Assembly: GCA_964648365.1 (NCBI GenBank)
Contig: CAZYLK010000142.1
Location: 1-16,510, forward strand
Length of the DNA: 16,510 bases
DNA from: SURF-32 sp964648365
GTDB lineage: Bacteria > Planctomycetota > Phycisphaerae > UBA1845
Direction of reading: 5' to 3'
The position numbers and the translations under genes were made by a program. Of the stretch, positions 8,289-13,652 are shown in pieces. The notes under the pieces are model-generated. The model did not search any database and was not told the DNA's origin. It was given only the letters and a program-made list of their open reading frames with translations. Each line of letters begins with the position of its first letter. Position 1 is the stretch's first letter.

Positions 8289-9806
8289 GTGAGATTCTTT
8301 TTTTCTTCCATTGTCCTCAGTTCAGCGGCAAGCATCATCCACGCCGACGTTATTTATGTCAAGGGCGACGCGCGCGGCGCAAACGATGGTTCATCCTGGG
8401 GCGACGCGTTCGTCGACTTGCAGCACGCATTGGCGAGTGCCAAGCCAAGCGACGAAATCTGGGTTGCCGCCGGCACCTACTACCCGACGTCAGACGCTAG
8501 ACGCGACGTTGCTTTCCGCTTGGTATCGGGCGTAGCGATGTACGGTGGTTTTTCAGGTAATGAAACACGCCGGGAGGATCGCCGCACCGACGTCAATGTG
8601 GCTTCGCTAAGCGGAGACATAGGCGCGCACAACCTTCGGACGGACAATAGCTACCACGTTGTCGAAGCAGTTGATTGCGATAGCCAGACAATAGTCGACG
8701 GTTTAGTCCTATCCGGAGCATACAACGATTGCGAGTGTCCAAATAGCCGTGGTGGCGGCGTGTATATTGAGCGCAGCGAGATAGTGTTAATAGATTGTCG
8801 GATTACTGAGAACTTCGCTGGCGGTGGCGGTGGCGTGTGGAATCAGGACAGCGAGCCGACGTTCATCCGTTGCGATTTTGTTGAGAACGATGGGCGAGGC
8901 ATGTCGAATACCAACAGCACGCCGACCCTGGTCGAATGCGAGTTTGTGAACAACAACTCTCCTTCCCACGGTGCGGCGGTCGGCTGTTTTGGCGACGGCG
9001 GGCTGGTGGCGCACGGATGTCGATTTGTGGGCAACCGTGGTAGCTGGGGCGGCGCCTGCTACAGTTCCGGTTCCGGGGACTTTTGGTTCGAGAACTGCAT
9101 CTTCTATCGCAACGTCGCACGAGGGCATGGCGGCGCCATGCTGCTCGGCGCGGGGTCGCACACCCTGATCAATTGCACCTTTGCCGACAACTATGCGAAG
9201 TCAACGATCGGTGGGTTCGGCACCTCCTCGTTGTCCTCGGTCGCAACAATCCGGAACAATGTTTTCTGGGGGAATCGTGCCGAACATGGTCCTCTGGAGA
9301 GCCAGAACTTCGGCCTCCGTGCGGCCGGCACGGTGCTCAACAACTGCGTCGAAGGTTGGTCAGGGCAGTACGGCGGCGTCGGCAATCACGGCCTCGATCC
9401 GCAGTTCGTCGACTTTGACGGCCGCGACTACCGCCTCACCGCCGGCTCGCCGTGTATCGACGCTGGCGACAATGGGGCGGTCAGCGAACCGTTCGACCTC
9501 GACGGCAATCCGCGCATCCTCAATGGCGTCGTGGACATGGGGGCGTACGAGTCCTTGTGCGACGACGTCACGAAGATCAAGACAAGCTGCCAGGGCGAAC
9601 CCGGCGCGGGGAAGCTGGTCGCGAAACTGCGCACCACGCTACCCGGCGGATCGACGGTCATGCTCCGCTGCGACGACGGCCGCTCCACCCCCGCCGCCAT
9701 CAAGGATAACGGCCGCGGCAAGGCCAAGTGGAACAACCAAACCGGCCCCGTCGAAGTCTGCCCCTCCGGCTGCCCGGCGTCGTGCAGCGGTACGGACTGT
9801 CCATGA
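8289..9806 (+). CDS. Secreted right-handed beta-helix protein with Cys-rich C-terminal module
   Basis: A 505-residue protein starting at GTG 8289. Residues 1-19 (MRFFFSSIVLSSAASIIHA) form a typical signal peptide with cleavage after IHA. The mature part starts DVIYVKGDA and repeats the architecture of each module of the upstream protein: DGSSWGDAFVDLQHAL, IWVAAGTYYP, MYGGFSG, then beta-helix coils with NCTF/NCIF-type steps, and the closing SPCIDAGDNG, FDLDGNPR and VVDMGAYES (about 387-425). After that comes a 65-residue tail (about 440-505), KLVAKLRTTLPGGS...NGRGKAKW ending with five Cys. It resembles two modules at the end of the Asp-box protein at 13653. The gene follows the upstream paralogue after 61 bases and may be cotranscribed, so an OFF upstream gene could reduce it by polarity. 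A T7 run lies in the signal-peptide codons. GC is visibly lower in the first half. Likely surface or exported; ligand unknown. Confidence 0.85.
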   Translation: MRFFFSSIVLSSAASIIHADVIYVKGDARGANDGSSWGDAFVDLQHALASAKPSDEIWVAAGTYYPTSDARRDVAFRLVSGVAMYGGFSGNETRREDRRTDVNVASLSGDIGAHNLRTDNSYHVVEAVDCDSQTIVDGLVLSGAYNDCECPNSRGGGVYIERSEIVLIDCRITENFAGGGGGVWNQDSEPTFIRCDFVENDGRGMSNTNSTPTLVECEFVNNNSPSHGAAVGCFGDGGLVAHGCRFVGNRGSWGGACYSSGSGDFWFENCIFYRNVARGHGGAMLLGAGSHTLINCTFADNYAKSTIGGFGTSSLSSVATIRNNVFWGNRAEHGPLESQNFGLRAAGTVLNNCVEGWSGQYGGVGNHGLDPQFVDFDGRDYRLTAGSPCIDAGDNGAVSEPFDLDGNPRILNGVVDMGAYESLCDDVTKIKTSCQGEPGAGKLVAKLRTTLPGGSTVMLRCDDGRSTPAAIKDNGRGKAKWNNQTGPVEVCPSGCPASCSGTDCP

Positions 9807-9900
9807 TCAGCATCAAGCGAAGCGGCCGCTGACGGCCACGACGTGGGATCGGCGATGAGCGGCTTGATGGAGGTGCTGAGCAGGCGTACATCGGGCCGTA

Positions 9901-10074
9901 GAGAACCGGCCGCGCGGTCAACCAGCCGCGCCTTGCCGGCCGCGCGCTCGGCCGGGCGCGTCCTCGGCCGCTCGCGCGTGCAGCCGGCTGCGCGCTCGGC
10001 CGCTCGCGCGTGCAGCCGGCCGCGCAGTCCGCCGGCCGCGCAGTCGACCGGCCGCGCGTTCAGCGGGCGTCGCG
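9901..10074. repeat. 16-bp GC-rich tandem repeat array (about 11 units)
   Basis: Successive 16-base units (one of 14) can be laid from 9901 to 10074 with the shared core CCGGCCGCGC. Exact cores begin at 9906, 9936, 10016, 10032 and 10048, with a one-mismatch core at 9984; spacings are 16 or multiples of it apart from the single 14-base unit. Units at 9963-9978 and 9995-10010 are identical. The unit length is not a multiple of three and the array lies between convergent genes. Its last unit covers the ppx stop codon (10060-10062). The remaining interval 9807-9900 holds nothing recognisable. Confidence 0.85.
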
Positions 10075-10980
10075 GGCAAGTTGAAGCAGCAGTCCTTCCT
10101 TAAGCCCCACCCCGGGCACCAGGACGCGCTTCAGGCCCGCGTCCGCCATGATCATGCGCATCACGGCGCACGCGACCGCGATCACGTCGGCGCGATCCGG
10201 CCTCATGCCCATCGCGCCGATGCGCTCCGCCACGGTGCGCTGCCACAGCGCGGGCACGATCTGCTCCAGGTCGGAGAGTTTGACCTTGCCCCTTTTGACC
10301 TTGCCGAGCATCTGGATGCGCAGCTTGGCCATGCGCTCGATGTTGCCGCCCGTGCCGACGCAGATGTCGGGCTGCTCGCCCTCGTTAAGTTCCGCCCGCA
10401 GCAGGCCGGCGATCGAACCGCGATGCCGCTCGATCATGTCCAGCGTCGCCGACTCCGGCAGACCCTCGCGCTGAAGCCGCTGGAGGATGCGCACCGAGCC
10501 CAGCGGCAGCGTCTCGCATCCGAGCGACAGGCCGTTGCGGGCGACGGTCACCTCGACGCTGCCGCCGCCCATGTCGATCATGACCGCCGTCTTGCCGCGG
10601 AAGTCGATGACCTTCCGGACGGCGGCAAAGACAAGCTGAGCTTCTTCGACGCCGCTGATGACCTCCAGCTCGATTCCGGTGGCGGCGCGGATGCGCTCGA
10701 TCAGTTCGTGTCCGTTGTCGGCCTCGCGGGTGGCGCTGGTTGCGGCCGCGCGGAGGCGGGTGACGCCATGCTCCTTGAGCAGGGCGCGAAACTGTACGAA
10801 CGCCCCGGTGGCCCGGCCGAGCGTCGACTCCTGAAAATATCCCAGCGAAAAAGCATCCGCCCCGAGCCGCACCGCCTCGCGATACCCCGCCACCGGCTCT
10901 ACCGCCGCCTTCGGACCCGCCCTGCCGATGGCGAGACGAATGCCGTTTGAGCCGACGTCGATGCCTGCTATCAGCGCCAT
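10060..10980 (-). CDS. ppx: Exopolyphosphatase / GppA family phosphatase
   Basis: A 306-residue protein of the Ppx/GppA branch of the ASKHA fold, which hydrolyses terminal phosphates from polyphosphate or pppGpp. Phosphate-loop 1 is IAGIDVGSNGIRLAIG (4-19). Then come TSATREA with the conserved Arg85, ISGVEEA with the putative catalytic Glu112/113, the second phosphate loop DMGGGSVEV (136-144), GTGGNIERMAKL (209-220) and a C-terminal VPGVGLKEGLLL. It is a short, core-only form without the C-terminal HD-like domain of the E. coli enzyme. Polyphosphatase and guanosine pentaphosphatase activities cannot be separated from sequence, but ppk1 nearby favours polyphosphate. The ATG at 10980 is chosen over a TTG at 11004 because GAGG precedes it by five bases. 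A 16-bp repeat array overlaps its stop codon, and an inverted repeat overlaps its predicted promoter. Confidence 0.92.
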   Translation of the reverse strand: MALIAGIDVGSNGIRLAIGRAGPKAAVEPVAGYREAVRLGADAFSLGYFQESTLGRATGAFVQFRALLKEHGVTRLRAAATSATREADNGHELIERIRAATGIELEVISGVEEAQLVFAAVRKVIDFRGKTAVMIDMGGGSVEVTVARNGLSLGCETLPLGSVRILQRLQREGLPESATLDMIERHRGSIAGLLRAELNEGEQPDICVGTGGNIERMAKLRIQMLGKVKRGKVKLSDLEQIVPALWQRTVAERIGAMGMRPDRADVIAVACAVMRMIMADAGLKRVLVPGVGLKEGLLLQLARDAR

Positions 10981-11016
10981 TCCAACCTCGCGGACGCTCG
11001 TCAAAGCCTTGCTGTA

Positions 11017-11047
11017 ATTATTGGCCGGAAAGTGACAAAAATGTCAA
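11017..11047 (-). promoter_or_regulatory. Candidate ppx promoter
   Basis: On the minus strand, a perfect TTGACA (11047-11042) and AATAAT (11022-11017) lie 19 bases apart, slightly longer than the usual 17. Transcription would start near 11010, leaving a leader of about 30 bases before the ppx ATG at 10980. Confidence 0.45.
11033..11046. promoter_or_regulatory. Inverted repeat overlapping the ppx -35, operator candidate
   Basis: TGACA and TGTCA arms around an AAAA spacer give a 14-bp inverted repeat. It covers five of the six -35 bases of the ppx promoter and lies in the intergenic region shared with the divergent helix-turn-helix regulator gene. A site of this kind would suit repression by that regulator; binding is inference. 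Confidence 0.4.
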
Positions 11048-11110
11048 TTCCACGGTTTTTTTTCGCTGCACACTGGAAGCCGGCGGACCGATTCGCTAGC
11101 ATCCCGCCTT

Positions 11111-11133
11111 GTCCGCCGTGCTGGCGGGCGGAC
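11111..11133. repeat. 7-bp hairpin upstream of the regulator gene
   Basis: GTCCGCC (11111-11117) and GGCGGAC (11127-11133) form a perfect 7-bp stem with a 9-base loop. It lies in the probable leader of the regulator gene at 11240. It could be a leader structure or a dispersed palindromic repeat. A T8 run lies at 11056-11063 nearby. Confidence 0.4.
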
Positions 11134-11239
11134 GGTCGTAGGTGTTGCCGCCCGCGCTTCGAGTCGAAGTCTGGCGCTGCACGTTCGGTGCCCGGCGCCG
11201 CCGCGATTATGACGCCGGAAGGCGCATTGAAAAGAGCGA

Positions 11240-11845
11240 ATGGACGTTCGTCATCACATTCGGGTGATTATCATCGAGCCGTCGGCCGCGGAACGGGCCG
11301 CGATGGTCGAGTGTCTGGGTCGCGAAGGATACCAGACGATGGACTTCGCGGGCGGCGCCGAAGCGTTTGAGAAGACCGCCGGTCAGACGTGTCATCTTGG
11401 GATCGTCTCGCTGGTTCAGCCGGAGGGCGACGGCGCCGCGATCGTCGATCGCCTGCTGCGTGAGCATCGCGTCTCGGCCGTCGTGGCCACGTCGGCCAAG
11501 GCGGACTTCGCCCTGGCGCGCGAAGCGATGCGCGCCGGCGCGGGCGATCTGCTTACCCGGCCGGTGAGCCCGGACGAGTTGACGCAGTCGCTTGAGCGGC
11601 TCTGCCATCGTCTCGGCCTGGTTCACACCAACGAAGACGAGCTGAACCGGCTCATCGGGCAGCGCATCCGCACGGAACGGCTGTCTCAGAAGCTGACGCT
11701 GCGTCAGTTGTCCGATCGCACGAACCTCACGACGTCGCAGCTTTCGCAGGTCGAACTGGGGAAGAATGCGGCGTCGATCTGGTCGCTGGCGCGGATCAGC
11801 AACGGCCTGGGCAAGCAGATGGCGGAACTGTTGAACGGGCTGTAA
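11240..11845 (+). CDS. Degenerate receiver domain fused to an XRE (Cro/CI-type) helix-turn-helix
   Basis: A 201-residue predicted cytoplasmic regulator. Residues 7-125 follow the response-regulator receiver pattern (IRVIIIEPS, then IVSLVQPEGDG, VVATSAK, DLLTRPVSPDEL), but the phosphorylation chemistry is missing. The phospho-acceptor Asp position is Ser57, only Glu13 remains of the acidic pair, and the conserved Lys is Arg107; Thr84 is kept. Residues 139-190 form a Cro/CI-type helix-turn-helix (IGQRIRTERL, LTLRQLSDRTNLTTSQLSQVELGKNAASIWSLARISNGL). This output domain is uncommon on receivers, which more often carry winged-helix or LuxR-type domains. It is therefore probably a DNA-binding protein controlled by something other than phosphorylation, or by dimer contacts alone. 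It is divergent from ppx; the inverted repeat between them is a possible target. The ribosome binding site is weak (AAGAG). Confidence 0.85.
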   Translation: MDVRHHIRVIIIEPSAAERAAMVECLGREGYQTMDFAGGAEAFEKTAGQTCHLGIVSLVQPEGDGAAIVDRLLREHRVSAVVATSAKADFALAREAMRAGAGDLLTRPVSPDELTQSLERLCHRLGLVHTNEDELNRLIGQRIRTERLSQKLTLRQLSDRTNLTTSQLSQVELGKNAASIWSLARISNGLGKQMAELLNGL

Positions 11846-11899
11846 GCGACGCTGCGGCCGCCACCGCGGCTGCAAGACGCGCTCACCGATGGATGTGGT

Positions 11900-12421
11900 A
11901 TGTCAACGCGGGCCGGCCTGACGCTTTGTGACGCGGATCTGCTGCGGGAGTGCGAGGTCGATACTTATCGCGCCAGCGGTCCGGGCGGGCAGAAGCGGAA
12001 CAAGACGGACTCGGCCGTGCGCCTGCGGCATGGACCGACGGGCGTGGTGGCCATCGCTGAAGAAAGCCGGTCGCAGCATGACAACAAGCGCAAGGCGCTG
12101 CGGCGGCTGCGGCGGGCGATCGCGCTGGAGGTGCGGCTGCCGGTGGAGCGCGACGGGTTTGCGCCGAGCGAGACATTGGCAGGCTGCCTGTCCGCGGACG
12201 GCCGGCTCTGCGTCGGTCGCCGCGATGAACGCTGGCCGATCGCGGTCGGGGAAGTGCTGGACCTGCTGGACGTCTGCGACGCCCAGGTGAGCGAGGCGGC
12301 GGATCGGCTGGGCGTGTCCACGGGCAATCTGGTCAAGTTTCTCGAGCAGGACGCGCACCTGTGGGCGCGGGTGAATCGGATGCGCGCGGGGCATGGGCTA
12401 AAGCCGCTGAGGCTGACGTGA
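11900..12421 (+). CDS. Stand-alone RF-1-domain (GGQ) release-factor-like protein
   Basis: A 173-residue protein with the peptidyl-tRNA hydrolysis signature YRASGPGGQKRNKTDSAVRL (GGQ at 29-31), followed by GVVAIAEESRSQHDNKRKALRRL. This is the catalytic domain of class I release factors. The stop-codon-reading domains of RF1/RF2 are absent, so it belongs with small rescue-type factors such as ArfB/YaeJ. It lacks the basic Lys/Arg C-terminal tail with which ArfB enters the empty mRNA channel. Instead, residues 110-173 look like a small helical domain (VSEAADRLGVSTGNLVKFLEQ, helix-turn-helix-like, then WARVNRMRAGHGLKPLR). Similar proteins annotated as release-factor-like occur in planctomycetes as I recall. 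The ATG at 11900 has only a weak ribosome binding site and starts 54 bases after the regulator gene in the same direction, so cotranscription is possible. Confidence 0.85.
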   Translation: MSTRAGLTLCDADLLRECEVDTYRASGPGGQKRNKTDSAVRLRHGPTGVVAIAEESRSQHDNKRKALRRLRRAIALEVRLPVERDGFAPSETLAGCLSADGRLCVGRRDERWPIAVGEVLDLLDVCDAQVSEAADRLGVSTGNLVKFLEQDAHLWARVNRMRAGHGLKPLRLT

Positions 12422-12443
12422 GGCGGTACCGGCCGTGCCTGCG

Positions 12444-12553
12444 GGCTAACAGTCCGTTGAAGAACGCGTGGCACGGCCTTCCAGGCCGTGATTTCATCGG
12501 TTGGAAGCCGGTGCCGCCCAAGCGCAGGGCCGTTCTTCAACAGCCTGCTAAGG
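12444..12553. repeat. Approximately 110-bp element with terminal inverted repeats and an inner palindrome
   Basis: The outer arms at 12444-12466 and 12531-12553 are imperfect inverted repeats of about 23 bases, with a perfect 11-bp inner part (GTTGAAGAACG against CGTTCTTCAAC). Inside lies a perfect 8-bp hairpin, CACGGCCT at 12472-12479 and AGGCCGTG at 12483-12490. It sits between the GGQ gene and moaB and has no coding capacity. The form resembles a MITE or a dispersed palindromic repeat; it could also fold into a terminator-like structure for the GGQ gene. Confidence 0.6.
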
Positions 12554-12567
12554 ATGCGAGAGATCGC

Positions 12568-12597
12568 GCGACATGATCCGGCCGGAACGGCTACAAT
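12568..12597 (+). promoter_or_regulatory. Candidate moaB promoter, possibly leaderless
   Basis: GCGACA (12568-12573) and TACAAT (12592-12597) are 18 bases apart. A start site seven bases after the -10 falls on the ATG at 12604, and there is no Shine-Dalgarno, so the mRNA may lack a leader. Confidence 0.35.
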
Positions 12598-12603
12598 GCC
12601 GCC

Positions 12604-13110
12604 ATGACGCAAGCGGCGCATCATCATTCGGACGCGACGGGCGGGGTTGGATACGCCGTGCTCACCGTCAGCGATACGCGCACGGTCGACACGGACGGCA
12701 GCGGCGCGGCCATCATCGCCGCCATGGACGCGGCCGGGCATCGGCGCATCGACTATCGCATCGTGCCTGACGACGTCGACGCGATCCGCGCGTGCGTCGG
12801 GGCGTGGATTGATGATGCGCAATGCCGCACCGTGCTGATCACCGGCGGCACCGGCATCGCCCCGCGCGACGTAACCGTCGAGGCGGTGGAACCGCTGTTC
12901 GAGAAACGGCTCGACGGGTTCGGCGAACTGTTTCGGTCGCTGAGTTTCGAGCAGATCGGCCCGGCTGCGATGCTGTCGCGGGCGACTGCGGGCATCGCGG
13001 GTGGCGCCGCGATCTTTGTGATGCCGGGATCGACGGCGGGCGTGCAGCTTGCCATGACGCGCCTGATCCTGCCGCAGCTTCGTCATGTGGTGGGGTTGTT
13101 GCGGATTTGA
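12604..13110 (+). CDS. moaB: MoaB/Mog family molybdenum cofactor biosynthesis protein
   Basis: A 168-residue protein of the MoaB/MogA family. Family members adenylate molybdopterin before metal insertion, or are MoaB homologues in the same pathway; it should act in the cytoplasm. Visible motifs are AVLTVSDTR (18-26), the nucleotide/molybdopterin loop TGGTGIAPRDVTVEA (80-94), FGELFRSLSF, the SRATAG segment (125-130) and FVMPGS (138-143). The order and length match the family. The N-terminus has a His-run (AHHHSD) before the fold starts. MogA and MoaB cannot be separated confidently by eye, and no other molybdenum cofactor genes lie in the window. No ribosome binding site precedes the ATG at 12604, in line with a leaderless promoter. 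Confidence 0.88.
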   Translation: MTQAAHHHSDATGGVGYAVLTVSDTRTVDTDGSGAAIIAAMDAAGHRRIDYRIVPDDVDAIRACVGAWIDDAQCRTVLITGGTGIAPRDVTVEAVEPLFEKRLDGFGELFRSLSFEQIGPAAMLSRATAGIAGGAAIFVMPGSTAGVQLAMTRLILPQLRHVVGLLRI

Positions 13111-13652
13111 CGTCTCGTGCCCCGGGCCTGAGCGCAAACAAACAGCCTGCGAGTCCGTTGTGCGATTTCCGGCGAGCCGCGCGGCGAGAAACCCGCGCGT
13201 AGCCCCCTTATCGGTTGTTGCGCCCGCCGCTAGCGCGCGACGGTATGCGCCGCCGGGCCGAAACCCGTCGGCGGCTGCACGACGGGCGCGCGGCGCGCGT
13301 CGTTGTGGGCGGATGAGTCGCCAAACTGGGGCCTTGCAGGACGCCCGCGACGCCGATGGTTTGCCGCGACCGAGCTTGACGGACACTTGGTGCGGTCGAA
13401 CACTTCGATCGTGGTCTATGAAGCCTGTTGAGGGGTGTGTGGCACCTGCCCCGCCGAGGCGGCTCAGTGTTTTGCTGTCCGTGATTCCTTCGGCTGCGAG
13501 TCGGCGAGGCGCCGCCACACGTCCTTGAGCCGTTTCAACGGGATGCTCGCGGGCTGCGGTCGTGAGAATGGCGGCGCGGATTCTCGCAACTTGCGCGGTT
13601 TGAGCCGTCATCCTCTCTGATCTCGAGAATTGCTGTTTGAAAGGTATGAACC
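13111..13652. other. 542-bp intergenic stretch without a convincing gene
   Basis: Open frames here are GC-driven and show no recognisable protein pattern. The stretch contains GC-rich inverted segments (around 13275-13305), a run resembling degenerate repeat DNA at 13420-13480, and an inverted repeat at 13562-13587 close to the next gene. GAAAGG at 13639-13644 is the ribosome binding site of the Asp-box protein. A decayed gene cannot be excluded. Confidence 0.5.
13562..13587. repeat. Hairpin upstream of the Asp-box protein gene
   Basis: GTGAGAAT (13562-13569) pairs with ATTCTCGC (13580-13587) through eight positions, one of them a G-T pair, with a 10-base loop. It is 65 bases before the ATG at 13653 and may lie in the 5' leader. 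An 8-bp palindrome, TCTCGAGA, follows at 13621-13628. Confidence 0.35.

Noticed and set aside
9901..10074. CRISPR-like array
   Set aside because: The units are contiguous 16-base repeats without unique spacers, and no cas genes are present.
10981..11004. TTG at 11004 as the ppx start
   Set aside because: The phosphate-loop strand normally lies within a few residues of the N-terminus; the ATG at 10980 gives MALIAGIDVGSNG with GAGG upstream.
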